Assembly: GCA_001600415.1 (NCBI GenBank)
Contig: BCJX01000011.1
Location: 861,285 to 925,284 of the forward strand
Length of the DNA stretch: 64,000 nucleotides
Reading direction: 5' to 3'
Source of the DNA: Pascua guehoae
Lineage: Eukaryota > Basidiomycota > Tremellomycetes > Trichosporonales > Trichosporonaceae
This document shows, piece after piece, positions 23,050 to 34,284 of this stretch. The notes beneath the pieces are model-generated. The model was given only the letters and a program-made list of their open reading frames with translations, made no database searches and had not been told where the DNA came from. Made by a program: the position numbers and the translations under genes. Numbering within the stretch: position 1 is the first letter of the stretch; the number at the start of each line of letters is the position of its first letter.

Positions 23050-23833
23050 ATGCCTGTCCTCCCTCACGAACCTCCTTCTTCGGACCACGAGCGCTCTCCG
23101 TCCCCAGAGACACAAGAGCAGCGTCCGTTTGTGAAGCGGCCGCGCCTGACAGCCAACGACCTGCAGCGGCGACACGTGAGTGGTATCGAATTCGTCTTTG
23201 CCACCTTGAACCGGTCGCTAACCGGCAGTTGGAACGTCTGCTCGCCAACCCGGAGAAGGAAGTCCGCCTGCCCCCCTCGTCGACGGAGCGGACCATGCGT
23301 GCACCGCGCGAGATGATGCCCAATGTCAGCGGCTCGTCGACCGCAGCCGGCTCGGGCGAGTTTCACGTTTACAAGCACTCGCGGCGGCGCGAGTATGAGC
23401 GCGTCAAGTTGATGGACGAAAAGGACAGGGCGGTGAGTTTGGTACATGTGTGCCCGAGCACGTTGTTGTGCTCTTGACGCTGACGTCTTAGCTCGCGGAG
23501 CAAAAGGCGTTTATGGCGCGGCAGGCCGAGCGTGAAGCTTTGTCAGAGGCAAAGACGGCCAAGAACCGCGCCAAACGCTTGAAGCGCAAGGCGGGACGCA
23601 AGGGCGGGAACGGGGACGCAACGAGTCGAGACGCAAAGCCTGCTGTAGCCGACTCGGGGAGCAAACTCGCAGGTGGCGCGGGACACATCGTCTTCCGTCG
23701 ACCCGGCGAGGAGGCCGAAAGCGATGACGACGATGCTGGGCCAGTGCCGGAGCAAGTTGCTTCGGCCGAACCCACGGCGCCAGTAGCGTTACGGTCGGCA
23801 GAGGTGGAGATCACTGTGCACGACGAAGACTAG
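23050..23833 (+). CDS. PRKRIP1 / DUF1168 spliceosome-associated protein
   Basis: Three exons (23050-23175, 23229-23432, 23492-23833) encode 223 residues. The core GSGEFHVYKHSRRREYERVK matches the PRKR-interacting protein 1 family (DUF1168), whose human member sits in catalytically activated spliceosomes as a long helix bridging U2 and step-II factors. After this core come about 60 residues of highly charged helix (AEQKAFMARQAEREALSEAK, then basic KNRAKRLKRKAGRKGG). The tail is acidic, with EEAESDDDDA. The N-terminus is Pro/Ser-rich. All splice sites are consensus. The gene diverges from the RdRP and converges with the membrane-protein gene, 220 bases away. Confidence 0.9.
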
Positions 23834-24054
23834 CGTCGCCATTACCCTGGCCTGGCTCTCCTTCTCAGCTCACTCTCCTTTCGACTCTGCTTTGGGTTCT
23901 GCTCTGTTTCTTTTTTTCTCGTCTGTACTCATGTGACATACTAGATACATCAAGTTGGGTCCAGACGGACTGAACGGAGTTGATTCCAAGACTAATTCTT
24001 CTGATCGGGACAAGGCTCGAGGCTCGACGGCCTGACGATCGCGGTCGGGGTTTT

Positions 24055-25667
24055 CTACGCCACGAACTGGTTGGTATGCTTTGCGCTATACCACTCCTTT
24101 TCGAGCTTTGTGACGGGCACGAAGACGGGTGGCTCGGGCGTGCGTGTGCAGATGAGGACGACGTCCTTGTAGTCGTCAAAGTCGAGCATCCAGTAGACGG
24201 TGAGAATGACGAGCTCTGGGAGGACGAGGAGGATGTCGATGGCGGGAGTCGAGACAATCCAGCCCGTCGACAAGGTTGCCGACCACACGCGGTAGGCGCT
24301 CTCCATTCCCAGCCCGATGCCGCAGATGACAAAGACTGCGGTTGGGACGAGCCTGTGCACCGGGTCTGGGCTTGGAGCGAATGCGAGGGCGATCGCGGCG
24401 ATAATGATAAAGCCCGAGATGATGAGGAACAGGGCACCGGACGCCTGGCGCAACTGTTTCGCCACCGCGAACATGTCCATGTCGAGTTTGTTTACAGCAA
24501 AAATCTGTAGGACTGCGCCAACGACGCCGATGATGGAGATGACGGCCATCACGACGTGGAGCACAGGGTGGAGGATGGGTGTGAATCGGGCCGTCTCGCG
24601 GCCGCGCACTGTGCACCACCTGAGCGTTAGTGGTTGTGTTCTGTCCATGTGTGGTCTGTTCCTCTTCGGTGCCTTGATGGGCGGCAGTGGTACCCCCGTG
24701 GACAATACAACCCTTGGACTCGCAGCCGCCCAGTCTTCCTGGCCATCCTTGTCACGCACCAATCAAAGAAGGTCTGGCAGATGGCTTCAGCTAGGAAAAG
24801 GAAACCCATGACGAGGAAGACGCCGCTGGCGATGAGGAGGGCTTGGAAGTTTGACGCGTCTGGGCTGGTGCGCGAGACAAATACGCGGAGGGCAAAGGTC
24901 GGGACACGGACTGAGTGTCAGCGAGAGCTTAGTGTGTGGCGGGGCCATCTGTTGTTGGGACCTGGTACTGGACTGCCGGACGGGACGGGCTTGGCACGTG
25001 AGAGTCAAGTGGCTGGGTCGGTGTGGCAGTTTACCGGACGTCTGGGAAGTCTTTGCATCTTGCGAGGCTGCAATGATCGTCTCAGAGACCCCAACCACTC
25101 TACCCGTCGTAGCAGCAAAGCCACCCGCTCGCTCTACAAACGGTGGGTGACCATGCTGCCCTCCGCAGCCACCCTCCTGACATGTCACCGTGCCCAGGAG
25201 TCACGTCACATCAACACGCCATCATCACGAGCCACCATCCCAGCTGCAACCCACTGGATCATGAGCACGATCGCCGATCCGCACGCCAGAAGGCGGTGTG
25301 GTCCACACAGAGCCTATACACACAAACCCCCCCCCCAGCCCGAAATCTCACTCCCAAGACAGACCGGACACGCACAAACAGTAAACAGAGTGAGGAAGAC
25401 ATACGCCGTCCAGTGCTTGGGCCGATACCAGAGCCGCGCGGCATACGCGACGAGGAAGACTGCGTAGACGCAAGCAAACGCGATGCTCTGCGTCTCGCTG
25501 ACGCCCTGCGACATCATTGCAAAGGGGTTCTGGAGTCCGGATTGTGCGGCTGCGGCTGCAGCAGCGGCGCTTGCAGCAGATGCGGTACTGGCGTCGGAGG
25601 CCGAGTCGGCAATGGAGCGGGCAGCGACGGCTGCAGCGGCCGCGGTGGCGGCTGGGATGGCGGACAT
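24055..25667 (-). CDS. Multi-pass membrane protein, uncharacterised fungal family
   Basis: Three exons (25667-25376, 24910-24760, 24619-24055) join in phase into 335 residues. The N-terminus is a striking Ala/Ser tract (about the first 45 residues, more than half Ala). About seven hydrophobic helices follow, including IAFACVYAVFLVAYAARLWY, ALLIASGVFLVMGFLFLA, AVISIIGVVGAVLQIFAV, ALFLIISGFIIIAAIALAFA and IDILLVLPELVILTVYWML. The pattern (a helix ending in RLWYRPKHW, then TVFRVPTFALRVFV) resembles a group of fungal seven-helix proteins of unknown function. I cannot name it with confidence, and a receptor-like or RTA1-like fold is only a guess. Donors at exons 1 and 2 are GTGCGT rather than GTGAGT. 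Confidence 0.75.
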
Positions 25668-27603
25668 GGTGGTCCGGGAACGAGCGGGGACGGAATGAAA
25701 GTGGGACAGGCGATGTGTGTGTATGTGTGTGTGGGCGTGTGTGCGGCTGTAGTGGGTGTGAGTGTGGGTATGATGATGATGGTGCTGTAGATCTTACGTC
25801 GGGAGTCGGTGGTTGCAGTTGGTGAGTGAGCGGAGTGGATCTTGGGAAGCTGAGAATGTGGATCTTTGGCGGGCAGGTCAGTAGTGGGTGGTGGCAAAGA
25901 GCGTGGGTCCTGGATGAGAGCTTCTGCAGTCTGCGTGTGGAAGCTCGGCGAGTGCACTGGGCGCGGGGGCGTGGATGAGATGCGGTGTCGGGCCGGAAGG
26001 GGTGCTATGTGCCGGACAGAGAGCTGGTAGGGGTCAGTCAGGCGGGTGGCGTGGGAGCATGTGAGCGCGTGAGGGACTGACCTGGTATGCTGGTGGTCTT
26101 GGGTCTGGTCTTGGGTCTGGTCTTGGGTCTGGTCTGGTGATCTGGAAACACCCACGATCACAATCACGTTGATATGCCATCTGGCAGCGTGGGCCGGTGG
26201 TGGCTTGCGGCTTGCCTGCGCGGTCAACGCACACTGGAGGAGGGGGGGAAGGGCTCACAACGGCCGACGGTGAACAGTCGACGGTTAGTGGAGGTCGGTC
26301 CTCTCGCACTGTCGCTGTCGGACGCTATTCAAGTCCATGCTCTCGTCGTTGCCGTGCCGGCCCCTCCCCGCCCCCGCTTCGGTTTACTCGCTCGCACCCC
26401 AACTGCCCATGCGGTCCAGGTATTCTGGACGACCGGGCCAGCGCACGGTGATGGCAAGATTAAAGGACCGCATGACGGACCCGCCTGGCCTGCCTGCATA
26501 ACAGCCCAATTGCACCGCCTCACAGCCCCTGCGGAAGCGTGCACGAGCACACCACACAGGCCGTCTAGGCCCAGGGCCACGACCCACGACCAGGGTGCAA
26601 GCAGGTCGGGAGGGCCGGAGAGTTGACACATTCATTTTGCAATGTGGAGACGTTTGGGCTCTTTTGTTCCAAGCTTTCGTTGTTGTCCAGCTTGTGGACA
26701 CTGCTGTGCCGTACTCATTCTTGTAATGGCTCGCTCAGAATCGTCTTGACTGCTATGTTGAAAACAGTCAGATCATGGTGCCACAATGCCGCCCAAAGCC
26801 TCATTCTGCCACAAGCCAGGCACAAGCCATCAGGAACAATTGACAATACCGGTAACATTTCTACCTGCATGTGATACGGCCTGTCTATCATCAGAAGACT
26901 GCAGCGCTGTTCAACGTTGTCACACCTCAATATCTGTGTGTTGCCTGTTGTCGTCATCGCGCGGCGGCCGAATGGACGTGACATGCAATGTCCACAGAAT
27001 GACCGTGCGGCGCGAATCGGAAATAAGAGCCACATTGACCGCTGATTACCGCCGAGTCAAGACGGTCAATGAGCACAATGATCCATCGTTCACGTTTTTT
27101 GTGCCGACTTCGCACCGGAATGGCGTGAGGGATACGTACTTGCCCACAAGAAGGCAGTGTGTACGAATGGACAGCCGACACGCAATGATATCGGCAGGAA
27201 AGATTATGTGCCAGGGATGGGATAGCTGTGCCCGCTCCGTCTGGCGCACGGGGTCGTATCGGAGGAGAACGGGCACGTCGCCGCGACCAGTCATGGCCAG
27301 ATTAGATTGGTATCAGTGTGAGATTTCAAGCTGAGCCTTTTAAACGTGCTTTTCCAGCTAAGGTTACCAGGGCAAGGTTACCAGGGTTTTGTGTGCAGAG
27401 AGAAGGGAGCGACTTCATGACGTAGTCGTCGTTAGTTGTTAGCGAGCACCAGTGATGAAACAATGGCAATCCCGGGGGTTACAGCTGACTAAATTGTAAT
27501 TCATTTCATTCTCCTGCTTTGCGATCATGTTGCCCAGAACTGTTTCTTGCTCTACTTCCCAGCATTGTATGACTGGGGCGGTACGGCGTCCCTTGAGCCT
27601 GGC
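25668..27603. other. Intergenic region, no gene supported
   Basis: About 1.9 kb. A TG-rich microsatellite lies near 25710-25750. The half from 26600 on is richer in A+T. Open frames up to 237 codons occur, but the largest (25514-26227 minus) overlaps the membrane-protein gene and reads through simple repeats. I see nothing that can be called a gene. Confidence 0.55.
26094..26136. repeat. 12-bp tandem repeat, about 3.5 copies
   Basis: The unit GGTCTTGGGTCT is repeated three times plus a partial copy between the membrane-protein gene and the next gene. It is non-coding as far as I can tell. Confidence 0.85.
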
Positions 27604-28792
27604 TTACTTGGTGGGCGCCACGGTGGGGACATTCTTGGAGCCCTTGACGCCCTTGATGGGGGTGTCCTTGGGCTTGTCCTTTGCGTCGTACGGCGCGTCG
27701 AGCGACGACTGGGTGGTCGACACGCACGAGGCGTAAGCGGCACTGCAGAGATCGACAGCGGCGCGCTTGACCTGGGCCTTGTCGAGCCAGTCGAGGTTCT
27801 TGAGGCCGAACTCCTGCAGGTGAGCTACGGGTCTTTGGAGGGCACGGGACAGAGTTGGAAGAGGCACACTCACATCGTTGGTGATCGAGTTGACCATGGG
27901 GGTGATAATCTTGACACAGTCAGAGGCGTCGGTTGGGTAGCCCATCGTCGAGCAGTGCTTGTCAAACCTGGGATTAGCGGTGGAAGGGGGACTGCCACTA
28001 GGAACAGGGACTCACTGGAGCTTGGCAAGGTGCGCAATGCAGCCGGCCATCAGGTCGTTGGTGAGCACGAGCTGGTCGGCGGGCTTGATGTGCTGGGGCG
28101 TTAGCTCTTGTTCTCGTTCTAGTTCTGGAGTGGAATGCTGAGAAGGAACCGCTCGTGCTTGAGACTCGCAAAGTCTCAAGCGCCGTAACGGATCCCACAA
28201 AACCACCCAGTGCTCAACTCACGCAACCCATAGACTCGACCTTGAGGTACATCTCCTCGAGCTCCTCGGGCGTACGGTGCGCCGCCTGCGGGGCAGCCGG
28301 AGCCGACATGGGCTTGCTAGGCGACGGCTGAAGGGCGGGCATCTTGCCCGAGACGTCCTTGGCCTGCGAACCATAGCCCTCGGGATACGGGGTGGGGGGA
28401 TACGCGGCAGCGGTGGACTTGTCCATGGTCTGCACGGGGATGGCGGTGCTGAAGTGGGCGGTCGACGCGGGAGCCGGGTCAGCGGCGCTGAACTCCTTCT
28501 TCGGGGCGGAGAACTTGTCAGTGACCTTGTGGGCCTTGGGCTCGACGGGCTTGTGGATCGTGTCAACCTTGGGCTCGACGGGCTGGTGGATCTTGGACGC
28601 CTCGGGCTTGGCGTCGACCTTGGAATCGGCCTTCTTGTCCGCCTTGTCGGCCTTCTTGCCAGCCTTGACGTCAATCTTGGACTCGCCCTTGCCGACCTTG
28701 GCGTCGACCATGGCGTCAACCTTGTCGGCCTTGGCATCGGCCTTCTTGTCGGCCTTGGTGGCCTTGGCAGCGTTCTTCGAGAAGGCAGACAT
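27604..28792 (-). CDS. Lys/Ala/Asp-repeat protein with cysteine-containing C-terminal domain, unknown
   Basis: Four exons (28792-28223, 28092-28016, 27967-27874, 27813-27604) encode 316 residues in phase with consensus splice sites. Residues 1-70 are imperfect KADK/KVDAK repeats, strongly charged. Residues 75-100 repeat a PVEPK element twice (HQPVEPKVDTI, HKPVEPKAHKV). A Pro/Ser linker follows. The last 130 residues look folded and helical: TPEELEEMYLKVESMGC, LTNDLMAGCIAHLAKL, DKHCSTMGYPTDASDCVKII and VDLCSAAYASC, with about six cysteines. No signal peptide or membrane segment is seen. I do not recognise the family. The cysteine pattern across four short exons argues that it is a real gene. 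Confidence 0.75.
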
Positions 28793-30762
28793 TGGTGAGG
28801 ATGTGCTGACGGGTGGGGTGTTGACGGGAGGTGTGTTGACTGGAGTCGGCGGCGGTGCGCGGAGATGCGGAGTGCTGACTGGCGTTGGGGGATCGCGGAG
28901 GACGAACGGCGTGGTGGGCAGGGTCGACTTGGTCGACTAGAGGTGCAGTGGTTTGGAAGTTGGGTGGTGAGGGAATGGTTGGAGTCAGTGGTTGGTCCGC
29001 CTGTTATATCTCTTTCCAGGTCAGAGGCAGTCGTTATTGACGAAGGTTGTTGAGGTAGCCTTGGGGGAGACTGTTCCTACATTGCCCCAACGCCTTGCAC
29101 CAGCAATGCACGTTCGTCACCCTTGAACTCTGCTGTTGTGACGCATACACCCTCAACTGGTCCCAACAATCTTGCCAAGCTATTCCCAGCGATCTCCCCA
29201 TAGCACCGTATACGGTGGACGTGAACATGGGACCTTGTGAGTTCACATCCCAGTTGTGAACTTCAGGACAATCTGGAGTAGCGACACAGTGTTGAGTACC
29301 TTCAACTTGTCTCTATCGCCCAATGGTGGTGACCCATTTGACCTCATGGCCCCCGAATCTGTGGCATCCTACTCGGCCCATGAACACTACAACCCTCGAA
29401 CCGTGGCATCCAGAGTTATCCGGACAGATACGGCCAACCCCAGTCCGTGTTACCCCGTGTGGACCAGTCGTGTGAATGCCACGCATTGAGATCGCTGAGA
29501 AACAGGAGGAAGGCGAGAGAGTTGCCAAGTTGGTGGTCTCTTCGGCAATCAGCTTCCCACCCGCCTCTGTTTGGACCGCGCGAGAACGTCAGATGGAGTT
29601 GGTGATGAACATGTCAACCTGCCAGGTCATCTCTGGGTCAGTGGTCCCCATCAGTTCTGCCATGCCCATTATCGTTAGCGTGGTGCAATTCGGGCAGACT
29701 GCCACACGGAGTGATACACAATGGCGTGGTATTCTCGCTCGGCACGTCATCGCCCTACCTCTGAGAAGCAGACTCACTCCCCCACACACCCCCTATCAGA
29801 AACACCTGTACCGTGGGAAATAGGAGCATCATCATAGCGAGCAATCCGCATCATTACGCCAGCGGCAGCGGCACAGAGCGTACGGGTCACTGAGTTTGGG
29901 GTTGCCATGTTCGGATATTTCTCGGAAAGCTGTCGGATGAATGGCCTGCAGCTACCCCTGCTGCCTGGTCACATGCCGCTGATGCCGCAACTTGCCGCCT
30001 ACCCCACATTCACTCCATTTGCCCCACTGCCCGCTGACGAAGGTGCCGCATTTGTTGTGCAGACCCAAGGCCATTCCAAGACTCGGAAGCATGCCGACGC
30101 ACCCGTGACGAAGACAACGTACAGTTTGAGGCACATGACGATGAGCGGCGGCATATCGTCCATGAACATTGGCAAAACCTTGCCTGAAGAGCAACGGAGA
30201 ACGCGGCCCGAGTCCCTCTCAGTGACCAGAGCCCTTGAGGAGCTATCGGAGAGGGTGCCGAGTTCTGGCACAGTGACCTAAGGCTACATGGGCTAGGTGC
30301 TGCGGGGCAACTTGCGGAGGTTCCTTGTATTTATCAGGTGGACTGATTGTTTATCAGATTTCCCGAAGCGGGTAGCACTTGCCGCAACTGCCGCACTGTG
30401 CTGCTCTCTTGACACAAGCAACCCTGGAATCGAAGACGTTTCATTGAGAATCAACCCTAACTTGAGGCCCATCTACTCAATTGGGCTAGTGTTACCCCGG
30501 CGGAATGTTGAGCAGAGAGTTTGCTCGTCCAGACGACAACTCTAAACATTGGAGCCGTTGCTCTTGGTGTTCGGTAGTCAACGGCTCTTTAGCGTCGAGT
30601 TGCGTCACCAATGACCAACAGACGACCACTGGCCGTGAGAATGGAGCTCTGCTCACCGGGTTGATGGTATAATATGCGGGGCTTGGCAACACTTCGAGTT
30701 CATCACTCGGCATTGAATTCTACTGGGGTAGCTGGTGCACTGCCGCTTTTCTCTACAGTACA
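28793..30762. other. Gene-poor region upstream of the GH32 gene
   Basis: About 2 kb between divergent genes. Codon-like stretches appear on the plus strand at 29476-29823 and 29907-30281, but they have no clear family, no splice signals linking them and ordinary composition. They may be chance frames or remains of a decayed gene. A short leader precedes the GH32 start. Confidence 0.5.
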
Positions 30763-32565
30763 ATGCTGGCTCTCACGTTGATCGCTCTGACTATCACCGC
30801 TATCGGTGTCCTTGGGCAGTCGAACAACCCGACAGTTCTCTCCCAGGACCAATATGGCGGGCGGTACCGTCCCCAAGTCCACTTTTCGCCGCCTCAGGTG
30901 AGTCGCTGCGACGGGCGAGCAAATGTCAAGTATCTGACTGGCTACAGGGCTTCATGAATGACCCCAACGGACTCTTCAAGGACAGCGACGGGGTATGGCA
31001 CGTCTACTACCAGTGTAAGTGCTGATGGAACATTGTCAAACGATTCAACATATTCACAGTTGGCAGTAAACCCGACCGAGCTGGTTGCGGGGAACCAGCA
31101 CTGGGGCCACGCGACGTCCAACGACCTGTACCACTGGAAGAACCAGCCGATCGCTCTCTTTCCGCCCACACCCGACGCTGGGATGTTTAGCGGTTCAGCC
31201 GTGGTCGATACGAACAATACCTCTGGCTTCTTCCCGGACCAGACCAACGGTGTGGTTGCCATCTATACTCTCAATGTGCCAGGCCTCGAGACACAGGAAA
31301 TCGCTTACAGCACCGACGGCGGGTACACGTTTACTCCGTATGCCAACAACCCCGTCCTCGATATTGGCGACGCCAACTTCCGCGACCCCAAGGTGATTCG
31401 GTATGGCGACAAGTGGGTCATGGCGGTGGCCATTACGCGCGAGTACGTCATTCAGTTCTACACCTCGGACGACCTCAAGACGTGGACACTGGGCAGCAAT
31501 TTCACGCGCCATGGCCTGCTGGGCGACCAGTACGAATGCCCCAACCTCGTCGAGGTGCCTGTGAAGAATAGCGACGGCTCGGACGCCGGCAGCATGTGGG
31601 TGCTCGTCATCTCCATCAACCCCGGCGGAGTCCTTGGCGGGAGCACGACAGAGTATTTCCCCGGTACATTCAACGGTACCCACTTCGAGCCCGTAGACGG
31701 CGCTGTGCGATTCAGCAACTGGAACAAGGACGATTATGCGGGCCAGTTCTTCTACGAAGGCACGGGGCAGGCGACCGTCTTCCTCCCATGGGCCAGCAAC
31801 TGGCAGTACACCAACGACGTCCCCACCGCCGACGAGGGTTGGCGGAGCGCAATGGGCCTGCCCAAGCAGGTCTACCTCACCAACCGAACGCGCGAGTCGT
31901 ACAACTTTGTGCAGGCGCCTTATGACATGTCGCCTATTCTCGGCAAGAAAGTGGCAAGCAAGAGCAGTACCGACAACTCTACCTCGCTGAGTGCCGACTT
32001 TGCCCGTAGTGACGGGGGTCACGCGGGCGGCGATGGTGGGGACGACGACGACGATTGCGAGCAGGACAATACCAAACGCCAAACCTCCATGTCCTCGTCC
32101 CGCCGCAATGACGACAGGCAGGTCGACTCTGGTGCCGTCTACGTCCAGGTCAACGTCAGCGGCATGGACTTTGACAAGCTGGAAGCCAACGCCGCCGTCA
32201 ATATCACGTTCACCTCGGCCGACAAGAGCAACGCGGTGAGGCTCGGCTACATTATCAACAACTGGATCTGGCTCGACCGCGGCGATGCCCACGGCTTCGA
32301 CAACATTTTCTTCAACGAAAAGTTCAGCGCCTTCTACCTCTTCGACCCCGACACCATGCAGTTTAGCCTCTCAGTCGTCCTCGACCGCAGCATGATCGAA
32401 ATCTTCATGGACAACGGCGTGCTCCTCGGCAGCAGCGTCTTCTTTGCCAGCGAGCCCCTCACCCACGTCGATATCTCTGTTGGGGGCACCGGAGGCGCCC
32501 AGGTTGATGCTGCGGTGTGGCAGCTGAAGAGCACGTGGCGCGGCGACGGGCTCGCGGTCCAGTGA
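30763..32565 (+). CDS. Secreted GH32 beta-fructofuranosidase (invertase/inulinase)
   Basis: GH32 enzymes hydrolyse beta-fructosyl bonds of sucrose, inulin or levan outside the cell. Three exons (30763-30897, 30948-31014, 31067-32565) give 566 residues. Residues 1-18 (MLALTLIALTITAIGVLG) are a signal peptide. Catalytic residues are present: nucleophile Asp50 in FMNDPNG, transition-state stabiliser Asp174 in NFRDPK, and acid/base Glu224 in QYECPNL. WGHATS and MFSGSAV are also conserved. The C-terminal beta-sandwich ends with SLSVVLDRSMIEIFMDNG. Between the two domains, at about residues 380-430, lies a disordered Gly/Asp/Ser/Arg insert that is unusual for the family. The last acceptor (TTGGCAG) was chosen because it restores the frame and the QxNPxE context. 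Substrate preference cannot be assigned. Confidence 0.95.
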
Positions 32566-32976
32566 GAGAACCACAAACCCTAGGACAATTGGGCATGACT
32601 GGAAAGGAGAGGAGAAGTCGCCGGTCTTAATGTTAAATAGTCAGTGTTTCTTAGCAAGGATGAAGCAGAATGGTCGGAATGATTGTGGAGACGGCAAGAA
32701 CCATACCCATAATGAAGCACGATCGTTCTTCGGCCCTGGAGGCTTGTTCTGCGTCGTCAATGTCTAGGCTAGCATACAGCAACGGCCGACAGCCAGAGAC
32801 TAATCCACAGTGTGTTTCAGTCGGTTCTGGTGAGCGCCGTTTGCGAGCTACCACCGCCTTAGATCAGTATGCCCTGCCAACAGAGCAAATCAAGCCCTGC
32901 CACCGCCATTCACAGCCCCAGCCGGATTGCGGCACGCTCAAATGGTACATGAAGTTACATGATTCAACAACACAAT
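32566..32976. other. Intergenic, convergent 3' ends
   Basis: About 410 bases between the converging GH32 and SAF4 genes. No feature is recognised. Confidence 0.6.
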
Positions 32977-34094
32977 CTATTCGCTATCGCTGTCGCTCCC
33001 ACTCCCATACCCCGCGAGCAGGCCGCCAAGGCCTGTTGACGCTGGCGCCGCAACATCCTTCGGCGGCGCTGGTGGTGGTTTGTCGTTGACCTCGTCGTCA
33101 TCGACGTACTTCACTCGCAAGCGCTTCCGCGGCGGCGGTGGGCCCAGGTCGTCTCCAAACGCATCCCACCTGCGGGCCGTGTTGGTTTGTATTGTCTTTG
33201 CGAGCGTCGCGCCCTTGCCCGCATCGGTGGGCAGGCCGCGATTCTCTCTTGCTGCGGCCCACCGCTCGCTTCCGCCTTCCACTCCCTCGTCGCCGAGGTC
33301 TACACCCTCGGCAATCCCAAACCGCTCGCGAATCCCTTCGTCGCGCGCCTGCTTTGCGAGAGCGACCTTCTTGTCTGCGCGGAACCGATTGCGGAGGGTG
33401 CGGGACACGGCGTATGGGTCGGCCGCTGCGCGGTCCGACAGTGCGGCGAGCTCGTTCAGTCGCCCCTGCGTACTTGCCGCGGCTGTGGCCTGGTCCGTCG
33501 TCTTCTCGAGGTGCGCGAATGCGTCCGTGGGCGGTTCAGACGCCGAGGGCGCCTCGGTGTCCCATACCGCGTAGCCGCCGTTCTCGGCGGGATCCCACGT
33601 CTCGTCCTTGGCGCGCGCACCCTCCGTCACGACGTAGCGCTCGTTCTGCGGGTCGGTCCGGATCTCAAACCACCCGTCGCACAGGTGGCACTTGCAGCGG
33701 AATGCAAAGATGGGTGTGCTGTAGTACGCGCCGACTTTGCTCTTGCGCGCGTTGTAGCGCACGCCCGCGCCAATGTGGTTCTGATCTGTCAGCAGCGTCA
33801 AAGGAATGGTAGCGGTGCAGGCCGCAGCGGCTTCTCATTCGAGATAGAACACGAACGCAGCAGTATTCAAACTGCTCATACTCACATTGCATGTCCCGCA
33901 CCAGATGCTGAACGGCAGCTCGAATCGCACGGTGAGGATACCCTTGTCGATATCCTTTGCCCGGTTGCCGAGCGCGTGCTTCTTGCCCTGGTACGCGTTG
34001 AGGGTCGCATGCTTTCGAGGATCGTAATCTGGCGGGATATACCTGAAGTCAGATATAGTCGTCAGAGAGAGACCTACCGATTGAAGCCCTGCAT
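32977..34094 (-). CDS. SAF4: Splicing factor Saf4/CCDC130 (CWC16 family)
   Basis: CWC16-family proteins act at the catalytic spliceosome (Yju2) or in rare-intron splicing (Saf4/CCDC130). Three exons (34094-34078, 34042-33886, 33780-32977) encode 325 residues. The start MQGFNRYIPPDYDP and the zinc-binding pairs WCGTCNNHIGAGVRYNARK and CKCHLCDGWFEIRTDP are conserved, as is the GARAKDETWD block. The long Asp/Pro-rich start and KVGAYYSTPIFAF fit CCDC130/Saf4 better than Yju2. The C-terminus holds a basic KRLRVKY stretch and an acidic/Ser end. The gene diverges from RRP36, with start codons only 190 bases apart, so the promoter is shared. Confidence 0.92.
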
Positions 34095-34284
34095 TGTTGT
34101 TATCGACTCGGCGGTGGGAAGGAGAGAAGATGTGACAGCAACAGCACCGTGTCAGCTGAGATGGTCACTTGGCGGTCAGCCCGGTGGAGGCAGCCGGCAG
34201 GAGTGACGTTTTGATGGCCGATTTTCGGTGGCAAATTTCAATAATGATTTCCGCTTCACCCAACTTGCCCCACCTTCAACCACC

